Below are positions 13,820-24,100 of a stretch of 64,000 nucleotides of DNA, piece by piece. The DNA is taken from positions 655,001-719,000 of the forward strand of contig JACVTC010000025.1 in NCBI GenBank assembly GCA_016946835.1, given 5' to 3'. Origin of the DNA: Neocallimastix lanati (nom. inval.). Its lineage: Eukaryota; Neocallimastigomycota; Neocallimastigomycetes; Neocallimastigales; Neocallimastigaceae. Below the pieces are notes generated by a model. The model was not told the DNA's origin. It did no database searches and saw only the letters and a list, made by a program, of their open reading frames with translations. The stretch's first letter is position 1, and the number at the start of each line of letters is the position of its first letter. A program made the position numbers and the translations under genes.

Positions 13820-15685
13820 ATGAAATTCAATACTGCTTTTGCTCTTACTACTTTAGCTGCTGCTGCTAATGGTTATGAACTTTTAAGAGATGCCGCTAAT
13901 GGTTTCAGAATTGGTGCCGCTACCAATACTATTCATTACAACAATCCAAATTATATTAATGCTATGAAGGCTTTTAACTATATGGTTGCTGAAAATGCTT
14001 GTAAATTCGTTAGTATTCAATATAATAAAGGTAGATACAACTTTGATGATTGTGATAATCATTTAAAGAAAGCTCAAGAATTAGGTATGGCTTTCAGAGG
14101 TCACGCTTTAATTTGGCATGCTATGGCTCCAGGATGGCTTGAACGTGAAGATGGTAACACTATGAAGCAATCTATTATTGATCACATTACTACTGTATTA
14201 AAACATTATGAAGGTAAAATTGATACTTGGGATGTTGTTAATGAAGCTATCGATGATGGTTCTAATGGTAATGGTTGGAAATTACGTAATTCTTTCCTTT
14301 ACCAAAAGGTTCCAAACTTTATTGATATTGCTTTCCAAACTGCTCGTAAGGTCTCACCAAAAACTAAACTTTTCTACAATGATTACAACACTGAAGGTAT
14401 TTGGGCCAAGAGTGAATCTGTTTATCAATTTGTTGCTGATATGAAAAGACGTAATATTCCAATTGATGGTGTTGGTATTCAATATCACGTTGGTATCAAT
14501 GTTCAACCACAATTCCAAAAGATTAATGATTTAATTGGTCGTTACTGTAAGTTAGGAGTTGAAGTTCATATCACTGAATTAGATGTCAGTTGTGATGATA
14601 ATTGTCGTGATTGGGATGGTGGTGAAAGTAAACAAGGACAAGTTTACACTAATGCTTTAAAGGCTTGTCTTGGTAATTCTTGTTGTACTGGTTTCCTTGT
14701 TTGGGGTATTGGTGATAAGGATAGTTGGAGAGGTGAAGAAAACAAGCCATTACTTTTCAATTCTAACTATCAACCAAAGGGTCAATACACAGCTATCTTA
14801 AATACTTTAAAATCAACACCAGCTGCTTGTCTTAATGGAAATACTAGTAATAATAATAGCAGTAGTAATAATAATAGTAGTTCACAAGTTCAACCAGCAG
14901 ATGGTAAATCTGTCAAACTTAATGATGGCTGGTATTATATTAAGAACACTGGTTCTGGTAAATACCTTACTGTTAAGGGTGGTGTAGCTGTTGCAGGTCA
15001 AAATGTAGAAATTGGATCTACTAAACAAAAATGGAAGCTTACCAACAATGATGACAATACTGTTACTTTACTTAGTGAAGTTGGAGATTTCATGTTAGAT
15101 ATTGACAGAGGTCTTGAAGAAAATGGTGCTAATATTCAAATCTACCATGCTTACGGTGGAGATGCACAAAGATTTATCATTAAAGAAACTGGTAAGTCTA
15201 AGGTTTATGTCATCAGTTCTAAGATTACAAATGGTTACAAGGTTCTTGATGTTGAAAATCAAGCAACTGCTGATGGTAGTAATGTTTGTCAATGGGAAAA
15301 TGGTGAAAGAAGTAATCAAACTTGGACTTTTGAATCTGTTGATGGTTCATCTTCTAATAACAGCAATAACAACAGCAGTAACAACAACAACAATAGCAGT
15401 GAAGAAAAACCAGCTGGTGCAGCCTGTTGGTCTATTGGTAAAGGTTACAACTGTTGTAAATCTTGTAATGTTGTCTACAAGGATAATGATGGTGAATGGG
15501 GTGTTGAAAATGACAAATGGTGTGGTATCTCTGCTGATTGTGCAACTCAAAATGCTAGTAAATGTGTTGGAGCTCAAGGTTATCCATGTTGTCAATCCTC
15601 ATGTAATGTTATATCCACTGATAGTGATGGTAAATGGAGTGTTGAAAATGATGACTGGTGTTTAATTGACAGTTCTAAATGTTAA
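13820..15685 (+). CDS. Secreted GH10 endo-1,4-beta-xylanase with ricin-B-like domain and two fungal dockerins (copy 2)
   Basis: 621 residues with the same plan as the gene at 4581: signal peptide (1-18), GH10 barrel with acid/base Glu142 and nucleophile Glu253, Asn/Ser linker, ricin-B-like beta-trefoil, second linker and two Cys-rich dockerins at the C-terminus. Outside the linkers I count only about ten amino-acid differences. Examples are Lys72Arg, Phe73Tyr and Ser147Gly in the barrel, a Gly-Gly-Val for Asp-Ser-Glu change in the trefoil, and a few dockerin positions (Ile to Lys, Ile to Val, Thr to Ser, Asp to Asn). The 13-residue length difference lies wholly in the two Asn-repeat linkers (about 10 and 3 residues). 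Both copies look intact. Similarity stops about 8 bases after the stop codon but continues some 300 bp upstream. Same family confidence as copy 1. Confidence 0.96.
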   Translation: MKFNTAFALTTLAAAANGYELLRDAANGFRIGAATNTIHYNNPNYINAMKAFNYMVAENACKFVSIQYNKGRYNFDDCDNHLKKAQELGMAFRGHALIWHAMAPGWLEREDGNTMKQSIIDHITTVLKHYEGKIDTWDVVNEAIDDGSNGNGWKLRNSFLYQKVPNFIDIAFQTARKVSPKTKLFYNDYNTEGIWAKSESVYQFVADMKRRNIPIDGVGIQYHVGINVQPQFQKINDLIGRYCKLGVEVHITELDVSCDDNCRDWDGGESKQGQVYTNALKACLGNSCCTGFLVWGIGDKDSWRGEENKPLLFNSNYQPKGQYTAILNTLKSTPAACLNGNTSNNNSSSNNNSSSQVQPADGKSVKLNDGWYYIKNTGSGKYLTVKGGVAVAGQNVEIGSTKQKWKLTNNDDNTVTLLSEVGDFMLDIDRGLEENGANIQIYHAYGGDAQRFIIKETGKSKVYVISSKITNGYKVLDVENQATADGSNVCQWENGERSNQTWTFESVDGSSSNNSNNNSSNNNNNSSEEKPAGAACWSIGKGYNCCKSCNVVYKDNDGEWGVENDKWCGISADCATQNASKCVGAQGYPCCQSSCNVISTDSDGKWSVENDDWCLIDSSKC

Positions 15686-16664
15686 ATAATGCCAAAGTTT
15701 TTAAAAAAAAGAAAATAAAGATTAAAAATTAAAAATCTGAAATAAATAAATTTTATTTCTAATAATAAGCTTTGATAAAAAATCTATTACAAATTATATA
15801 TATAATTTATAAAAAAAATTATGTTGTATATCAAGAAATATATAATATAATTACAACAAACAAAAAAAAAAATTTAAAAAAATTATATAAATATTAGAAA
15901 TATATATTATTTATAATTATAACGTTTTTCATTATTTATTAAAAAAAAAAAAAAAAAAAATTATCGAAATTTTCAAATTCGATTATACATTATATATATT
16001 AAAAGAAATAAATGACTATTAATATATATTAATGTATAGTACTAAGTTATATAAATATTACATTATAAGCAGAATATAATATTATCTTAGATATTAATAG
16101 TAATATTCTTAAATTTATATGCGACATATTTATGCAATATTCTATTAAGTTTTCATTTTAATAATAACTAAAATTATATTTCAAAAGATATAATTTATTA
16201 TCTATTTAATATTATATCATCTATATAGTTAATGTAAATAAATATAATATGTTATATATATTAGAATATATAGTGATATGATAATAACAGTTAGATTATA
16301 GATTAAATCAACCAATTTCAAAAGTAAAAAAAAAATAGAAGAGATATAATTTTAATTTATTAAAATTTAAAATATTATAAAAATTATATATTATAAAATT
16401 AAAAATTAAAATATATATATTAACATAAACGGTTATAATGTAATATAATTTAAAAGTTTTAACGTTTATTTGCTTTTTCAAAAATTATATATATAAAAAA
16501 ATTAAAAATATTATAAAATATATTATTAAATTTTAAAATAAAAATAAAAATAAAAAAATAAAAATAAAAAAAAAAAATAATAACGATATAGCCAACGATA
16601 TAACAAAAAAATAAAAATAAAAATAAAAATAAAATAAAATAAAATAAAAAAATAAGACAAAAAT

Positions 16665-16695
<31 letters not shown>

Positions 16696-16964
16696 TAAAT
16701 ATTTAAAATTTAAAATATAAAAAGAAGCTATAAGTCCTAATTATAATTTTTTGTGTTTTAAGAAGATGTTTTTATAATAAAAAAATTTTTTTTTTCTATT
16801 CATTTCTAGTTATGAATTGTTATGATATATTCCTTTTTATTATTATTAAAGAAGATTAATAAAAAAAATAATTTAATTTAATAATTAATGTACGAAATTC
16901 TCATTACTTTATGTTATTATTTATAAAGATTGATAAAAAAAAGAAAAAAAAAAAAGCAGTAGCA
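15686..16964. other. A+T-rich spacer, no gene seen
   Basis: Homopolymers and (AAAAT)n-like runs (notably 16540-16700). Nothing with coding composition. Confidence 0.65.
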
Positions 16965-17181
16965 TTAGAGTTGTATAATTAATAATATCATGTATTTTCC
17001 ACATACTATCATTATACAAAATAATGCTAAAGGTAAAAAATACAATAGATTCATTATATGTATTTTTCTATAGTATCATTTAAACTCTCATGTAGCTATT
17101 GTAAAATGGAAATGGAGTGAGACTTGATTCACTCCAAAACTTCGTGTTTAAGACTTTATTTAACGGATGGGAATCTTTTTG
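16965..17181 (+). mobile_element. LINE 5'-UTR relic on the plus strand
   Basis: Matches, in reverse complement, the 5'-UTR of the minus-strand LINE at 25587-25800. Shared blocks include GTTGTATAATTAATAATATC, ACAATAGATTCATTA, CATGTAGCTATTGTAAAATG, TTGATTCACTCCAAA and TAACGGATGGGAATCTTTTT. The match stops abruptly at about 17181. It is probably the start of the decayed plus-strand LINE whose coding remnant begins at 18988, with foreign sequence in between. Confidence 0.75.
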
Positions 17182-17385
17182 TTTTGATTAATTAGGCCTA
17201 AAAATATTAACTAAATATACTGGTTTTTATGATTTATTTTATCAAAAACTAAGCTATGACATCTATTGATTAAGCCTTCAAATTTTATATATATATCAAC
17301 AATATGGTTTTTATGACAAAATATATGCAAAAATGCTATGATTTTAAAACCCAAAAAACACACAAAGAATCCGTTACGCAATGCT

Positions 17386-17465
17386 GCTCACGGAGACAAG
17401 CGAGAAAATCGAGCACGGAACGCAGTGGAGCTGCGTAGATTTGTCGAGATTAGTCGGGAGTGAGC
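17386..17465. other. GC-rich island with four nested complementary segments (possible structured RNA)
   Basis: Over half G+C in a genome where spacers are mostly A/T. Complementary segments nest in order: GCTCAC (17386-17391) with GTGAGC (17460-17465); GAC (17395-17397) with GTC (17453-17455); AAATC (17406-17410) with GATTT (17438-17442); ACGCAG (17420-17425) with CTGCGT (17431-17436), leaving a 5-nt loop. It does not fit a tRNA or 5S rRNA. It may be an ncRNA, a transposon end or a terminator-like structure; the role is unknown. Confidence 0.35.
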
Positions 17466-17942
17466 GAATGTAGTAACCAAACAATCCAAAAAAAAAAATA
17501 AAAATAAAAATAAAAAAACAAGTGTTTTCTGTCAAAGCTGGGATGTTGTTCAATTAATTAATACAAGTTCAGAAGTTCATGAAGTTCATAACGGTGATGA
17601 TTATATATAAATGATAGTGTTTTTAGTGATTGCAAACCTAGCTAGTTTTTAGGATTCTGAGCATGTTTTTGACCAGTTGAACGATCAAAAACATATGATG
17701 ATCAACTAGTTAAGTTTTGCACAACATTGCTGTATTTCTGCATATATTATTTTTATGAACAATATGGTTGAATGATTGTATTTGTATGCCATTTAACAAC
17801 ACATATTGCTAATATATATATATATAAACATTGCTGCAAAATGACCATGTTTTTGAACATAAAATGCATATATTTGGCATACAAATAACAATATGTCTTT
17901 ATTTTGAAGCCCATATTAATAGATGAACAACATAGGTGTTTG

Positions 17943-18182
17943 ATGCTAAAACTATGCTAAAAACCATACCATTTTCATCAAAAATAAAAATAAAAAAATA
18001 AAAATAAAATAAAAATAAAAATAAAAGTAAAAATTAAAGTAAAAATAAAAAATAAAATAAATAAAAAAATAAATAAAAATAAATAAAAAAATAAATAAAA
18101 AAATAAATAAAAAAATAAATAAAAAAATAAATAAAAAAATAAATAAAAAAATAAAAATAAAATATATGCATAGTTTTAGCAT
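17943..18182. repeat. Inverted 15-bp repeats framing an (AAATAAA)n-type minisatellite
   Basis: ATGCTAAAACTATGC (17943-17957) and its exact reverse complement (18168-18182) bracket an A-rich repeat with units such as AAATAAATAAAAA. The open frame on the minus strand here is only the translated repeat. Confidence 0.6.
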
Positions 18183-18987
18183 AATCATCACGCAAATACA
18201 CTTATATATTAGCAATATATACATATATGTTCATCAACATCATCATCATTTCTGAACTTTTAATAACAACAATGACTGCATATATTGCTAATATTTAACC
18301 TCAAAACTATGTACTTCATATATATATGTCACAACTGCTGTTTTTCAATTAATTAATCAGGTTTTATGGTTGTTTATTGTACTTTCAAAACTATATCATT
18401 TCTATACAATCATTGCTGTTTTGACCATATTTGATATAGGCTTCAATTATTAAAATAAACATACAGGTTTTTATGACAAATATATGTTCAAAACCATGTG
18501 TTGATAAATCAATATTTTCTGAAGCCTACATCAATAAGTGTCAAAATGGTATGGTTTTTATACAAAATCTATGCAAAAATCTTTTTGTCGTCTTTCACTA
18601 CTAACATTTTATTTACATCTACATTTTAGCTAAATTATAATTATTAAACAGAAGATTTTAACGTTATAAAGTGATTTATTAATTGTAAAGTAATTCAGTA
18701 ATTCAAAAGATAAAAAGAAATGATTATTCATTATAACAAAATATACAAGGGGTTAATTTCACTTAAATAATTGACATACACACGACAAAGAAAAAATTTC
18801 ATATTATTTTTAAATTATTATTTTTTTTTTTTTTTTTTTTAATTTTTCTATATTTCTTTCTTTTTATATATATGTATATTTTTTTTTATTTAATATTTTA
18901 TATTTCTTAGTTTTTATTATTTTTAGTTAATAGTTAATATTAATTTCATTTTAATCGATTTATAATTTATCGTTCATTACGTTCATT

Positions 18988-19113
18988 ATGGAAAAGATAT
19001 TTCACCGGGGTTCTCGCGGTTATGGAACATCTATTGACAACACAAAGGTTGATTTTCGTAGTTATTCACTCATTGGACCAATGCTAATAATGAAGAAATT
19101 TATTCATTCTTGA

Positions 19114-19147
<34 letters not shown>

Positions 19148-20085
19148 AAGAATAATATTTTTTTCATAAAAAGAATTACTATATTCAATGATAGTTTTTT
19201 TTTTTTTTTCAGGACAAAAGTATATACTCCAAATTTCAACAACGCAAAATTTTGTAAAATGTATTTGAAAAAATGCAATATCAGGAATTAAAAATTTCAT
19301 ATTGTAGATGTTCCAATAAGGAATCATAAGATTTCCTTTTAGTATTTAAAACAAAATTTAATCTCTAATAACACATCCAATAATACAAATTCAGCAAATC
19401 TCAGTTTAACTAATTTAGTAAATGTTATAAATGACAATCATGATCTAAATGCTCCCAATATACCTAATCTTTATTCTCTTAATTCTCAAAAACATATCTC
19501 ACATTCTAACACAGGAAAGTTTTCTTTTTTTGTCTTAGTTGGAATACCAAAAATATGGATGGAATTTTGTAAAAAGAGATTAGTATTGAGTATTGAGTAC
19601 TTCAATACGATTTTTAAACCATTATTCCTTATGTTTTCAGGAAACAAGTAATAGTACCATGGATGCTAGAAATCCATGTAAAAGTAGCCCTTCCCAACTA
19701 TAAATATTTTCCAGTAAAGAATGGATCCAACTACACCAGGTTGCAAAGGTTTATATCTTAGATATCATGTCTCATGTGAAGTAGTTTTTGAAGATAATTC
19801 CTATACTTATTTTGTTTCTTTAAGCAACATTATAGTCTGTAGAATCATTCTAAGTGTTCTATAGGTAATGTCTATATTATTACTAAAAAACACTCATTAC
19901 AAGTCCGATATTCATTCTCAGAAGTTTTTACATGGCTTCAGAACTATACTAATCATTCATCTATTCTTCTTTGGAGTCTTTAACATGAGCACCGCTGATT
20001 TTACAATACAAATTTCACTATTAATAATGTTATTCCAGGTACCTTAGGTACCAATTACGTGCTTAATCTAATGGCATTGTAGATG
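18988..20085 (+). pseudogene. Decayed plus-strand LINE: N-terminal region and endonuclease
   Basis: The conceptual start at 18988 reads MEKIFHRGSRGYG...DNTK, which resembles the start of the LINE at 26504-30919 (ILRGSRCHG...ENTK). An Asn/Ser-rich linker follows (19360-19500). Then come endonuclease pieces: a Ser-Trp-Asn-like start near 19537, KPLFLMF near 19616 (LINE: KPLFLCF), PGCKGLY near 19739 (LINE: PGKRGLY) and a decayed GDFN region near 19980. Several frame breaks, stops and a 27-nt A-run (19118-19144) show it is dead. It is truncated at a 36-nt T-run at 20088-20123, before any RT domain. Confidence 0.75.
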
Positions 20086-20125
<40 letters not shown>

Positions 20126-20128
<3 letters not shown>

Positions 20129-20579
20129 ACTATTATTGTAACTGCTGGTCAAACCACTAATCTTGGTGAAATTGACATTACGGAAAAGAGGAATGGTTCC
20201 AATTGCTTTGGAAATTTCATATTCCAGATCGTACTGCTAAAGGAGAAGACCATAATTTCTTTTAGATAGTCAACTTAAACCCTAATCCTAAATAAGAATT
20301 CCTTTTAAAAACAGAGATCTAATAATCTTAGAGATGAGGTTCGTTACGTATGAAAAGTTACTTTTATTTTATTTATTTACTTTATTTTGAATATTCCTTT
20401 TTTATTTCACATTACTATTTTAAATATTATTATGTTTCTAATTAGACAAATAATATTTATTTATTTTATTAATTGTGTTTTTTTTTTTTTTTATTTTATT
20501 TTGTATTAAAATTAAAAAAATACACATGTAATTAATAAATGAATAAATAAAAAAAATTAAAGTTCGTAATAATTGCGGC

Positions 20580-20623
<44 letters not shown>

Positions 20624-20790
20624 TCATACCGTTACGGAATATATGCATGGGAATCATTTCAATCAATAAGGTCTTCCATACAAGTTTCCAAAAGAATTCA
20701 CAAATGGTGTTAATTACTACATTGGAAAATCAAACTCTGCAAAAGATTGGAAGTATTATCATGTTTCTATTCCAGGAAATGAGGTCAAAT
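20126..20790 (+). pseudogene. Fragments of a polysaccharide lyase family 4 (rhamnogalacturonan lyase) gene
   Basis: Three plus-strand pieces recall PL4 lyases. First, VTAGQTTNLG...RNG then, after a frameshift, LLWKFHIPDRTA (20130-20250); the family has RNG..LW.I.IPDRTA. Second, a short NNLRDEVRYV piece (20319-20351). Third, RYGIYAWE (20625-20650) followed by YKFPKEFTNGVNYYIG and KDWKYYHV (20690-20770); the family has a DLVYTIG..DY..DW pattern. The gene is broken by a frameshift, a stop and a poly(A)-tailed insertion. PL4 enzymes cut the rhamnogalacturonan backbone of pectin, which fits a plant-wall degrader. The rest of the gene is absent. Family recalled from memory, not searched. Confidence 0.6.
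20349..20629 (+). mobile_element. Poly(A)-tailed insertion inside the PL4 relic
   Basis: About 270 bp of A/T-rich sequence ending GCGGCTGT plus 39 A (20583-20621) splits PL4-like coding sequence. CGTTACG occurs on both sides (20342-20348 and 20630-20636), a possible remnant of a target-site duplication. This suggests a retroposed, 5'-truncated element or SINE inserted in plus orientation. CGTTACG also occurs at 17372, so chance is possible. Confidence 0.45.
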
Positions 20791-21060
20791 ATAATTTAAT
20801 TTCCATGAAATAGAAGGTGTATTAGTATATTTCTTTATCCAATTAGTAATTTCTGAAAAGGCATTCTTTCTTTCTTCCTTGCGAGTGACCGTAGGAACAT
20901 AAATATTACCAATAGTGCATTTAATTCCCCAAAAAAGAAGTAGTGTTGACAGAAATGATATACTTATATTCAAAAGGATCAGGAGAAAATGAACAAGAAC
21001 AATGTACACTTATACTAAGACCTCTCATACCGGGTATATTTGGATCAGCTTATCCAGTTT
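20790..21060 (-). pseudogene. LINE endonuclease fragment
   Basis: Reading the minus strand from about 21045, IPGMRGLSISVHCSCSF, then a one-frame shift to IKCTIGNIYVPTVTRKEER. This matches the endonuclease of the LINE at 31813-35976 (TPGMRGLFIGVHSSCSF; QKCTIGNIYFPQSKWKEAR). It is a short fragment without the rest of the element, next to the poly(A) tail of the LINE at 21067. Confidence 0.8.
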
Positions 21061-21064
21061 AAAA

Positions 21065-21104
<40 letters not shown>

Positions 21105-21197
21105 AGGAATAAACTTTATTTAATAATATTTTTTTTTTAAAAAAAATACATGAAGTTTAAATACATGAAATTATTTTTTTATATTAATATTAAAAAA

Positions 21198-24100
21198 CTA
21201 CGTTATGAGATTCGAGGACGAAAAGGCCTCTAACTCTTCCCATTCATCGAAGATAACTCCATGTGGATGAAAATTATCATTCGAATCTGTATCAGAATTT
21301 CTTCTTTGCCTTATCGTTACGACGTCGACGCTCTTGACAACGGTAGGTCTAACACTATACAAATCGATCATGATGTAAAAATCACCAATCACAATAGGCA
21401 TAACGTTAGTAAGGAATTCCGCAAGCCCCACAAAATATGAAATCGGGAAAGAAGACTCGTTCGAAGGTGATTGAAAAATATTATTAATATATCGCCTTCT
21501 TTCCCCAGAGCCGATCTTTAAGATTTCAAATACTGCATTTCCGCCAAGAAGGAGACACAGCACGTAAAAATTGATATTATCATCAAAATCTTCCTCTTTA
21601 TCATCAGGAATGTTCAATGATTTCTCATGAACAATAAGAGAAAAATTAATAAAAATTTCATCAACAAAGGGAATGAAATGTTGCCTAAATTCTTCAAATT
21701 TAGGACATAAAAGTATCCAGTGTGTAAAACTAGGTATGCTGTTACTCTCACCACAACAAGGGCAGTATGTTGGGCAATTTTCTGATACTAGATTACTTTT
21801 AACATACGTTTTTACATCAAATTTGAATCCACATTTAATTCGTCCAATCCAAAAAAATCCAAGAGAAAATTGTGAATATTTAAGTGATAGACGTTGAATA
21901 AATTTTTTAAAACCAAATTTAAATTTCTTGTATTTTGTAGATCTGATCGCAGGAGTGCTTGAATAATGAATATTTTCCCAGTAAAACTTCCTTATTTCTC
22001 CAGGAAGTTTATTATTGTGCTTGTGTACTGCTAAACTCCGTGCTTTTTTCGTCCATGAATAGTGAGAAAGTGTAGGTATATTTTTGACTAAATGAGAAAT
22101 AATACAAGAAGAATCTTTCCACTTTTTAAAGCATCGAATCATCGCCTTAGCACAAAAACTAGCTATAGGAGGTATAGAAAGTTCCTTATACATATTGTAA
22201 ATTGAAGTATTGGAGGTTTTATTTTTAAACCCGAAACTCCAGTACAAACCTCGATTAAAAGCAGTTTGAGCTTTTTCAGTATTCTTTTTATTTGAACCAA
22301 GTAAGGGAGCATAATAAAGAACTGAGCTAAGGACAAAAGAAACTAGTATATGAGTTTTAAAGTAGAAAGGAACATTCCTATTGGTTAAAAATCTAAAGAA
22401 AGAGTTAACTGTATAATTAATTTTACTATTCATCTTAGCAATAATAGGTTTTAAATCCAACGATTCAATAAAAGGTATACCAAGATATGTATATTGATTA
22501 GTGCTTGGTATATAGTTCATACCAAGTCTAAATGTAGGATTTTCATAATGTCTTGAAGGAATAAAATTCTTTGGTTTAACAACTAGTGTAGCGCATTTAT
22601 TGATTCCAAAGGTCATTTCATTTTTAATACCCCAATCATGAGCAATATTCAAAAGGTTTTTAAGTGAAGATTTTGTAGGAGCTAATAATACAATATCATC
22701 AGCAAATAATCCACCACAACACTTTTTCTTTTCAGTAATCACACCATAACTTTTACATTTATCAAAAATATCATTGATAAATATATTGAATAAAATAGGT
22801 GAGAGAGGACACCCTTGGCGAACACCACGGTGTATTGGAAATTCTTTTGAAAGTTTACCATTAAAGTTTGCACGAGCTTTCGAGGTAAGGTATAGATTAG
22901 TAATGAATTGAAGGCATTTACCACGAATACCAAGATTATTTAGTTTAGTAAGTATATTATAAATTGGAACTGAATCATAAGCTTTTTTAAGGTCAAGAAA
23001 GGCAAGAAAGGTAAATTTATCCTTAAATTTTCTTCTTTGACAAATTTCACGAATGGATACAAATAAACTAATACATTCTTCTTTATTTCTAAAACCAAAC
23101 TGTTCTGGTCTAATTATTCCATTAGAAAAAGCATAGTCCGATATTCTTTTAGTGACAATTTTTGATAGAATTTTTAAACCTACATTGATGAGTGAAATAC
23201 CACGATAATTATTACAATCTGAAAGATCCCCTTTTTTAGGAATAGAAACAATAGAAGCAGAGTTCCATTCATTAGGAAAGTCACCATCCCAAATTTTATT
23301 AAAAAGTAATAACAGACACTTTGCACAATCGGAATAAGTAACCTCTTGATTAGAGTCATCCTGAGAAGAATTTCTACTCTCAGAATTAAAAAATGCTTTA
23401 AAAAATTCTGTAGGTATACCATCAGGACCAGGTGCTTTGTTATTTTTCATTGAAAGAACAGTTGAATGAATTTCTGACATGGAAATAGGTTGATTAATAT
23501 CCCATGATTCCTGAGGAGTAGAAGAATTATTAAGTATTCTTTTCCAATAATTTTCATTAAGACTGTGACCAGTTATATCAGAAGCAAGTTCTTCATAGTG
23601 TTCTGCAAAACGATTGAGTTGATCTTCTTGGGATACTAGAACATTACCTTCTTTATCTTTAATGTATACAGGTGATTGGGAAGGAGAGTAAGAAGGTTTA
23701 GAAATTTTCTTAAGTCCAGACCAACCACGCTGGGCATCATTTTTTAAGAAACATTCGCCGATGGAATGAATCAAATTTTTAAATCTAATATTCCTAATAT
23801 TTCTTTTAATACTAATGATATAATCAGAAAGAACTCTATATTCTTTTGAGAGATCACAAAATTCTTGAAGATTTGACAAATCATTACGAAGTTTAAAATT
23901 TTTAATCCTTTTATAAAATAAATGTTTTTCATGTGATAATTTCTTAGCATAAGCAGGACAATGGAACGCTGAACCATGTAAATTTGTAGGAACTCTTGCA
24001 TGAATGTCATCGCCTATTTTATTTGCTGTGTCAAGAAGTTTTTTAACCATTGTATTAGAGTCTAGATTATCATTATGTTCAAATTCATCCAGTAAACATG

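Larger units (their letters stand above)
17182..18700. other. 1.5-kb non-coding block of higher complexity inside the LINE relic
   Basis: Less A/T-biased than its surroundings. Words like GGTTTTTATGACAAA and ATGCAAAAAT recur (17219, 17304, 18464, 18556), as do inverted forms (AAAAACCATACC at 17959). It contains the GC-rich stem region at 17386-17465 and an A-rich minisatellite framed by inverted repeats at 17943-18182. No protein homology is recognised. It may be an insertion of an unknown repeat family into the LINE 5'-UTR. Confidence 0.4.

Noticed and set aside
17386-17465. tRNA or 5S rRNA gene
   Set aside because: No cloverleaf, no B-box-like GGTTCGA word, wrong arm spacing.
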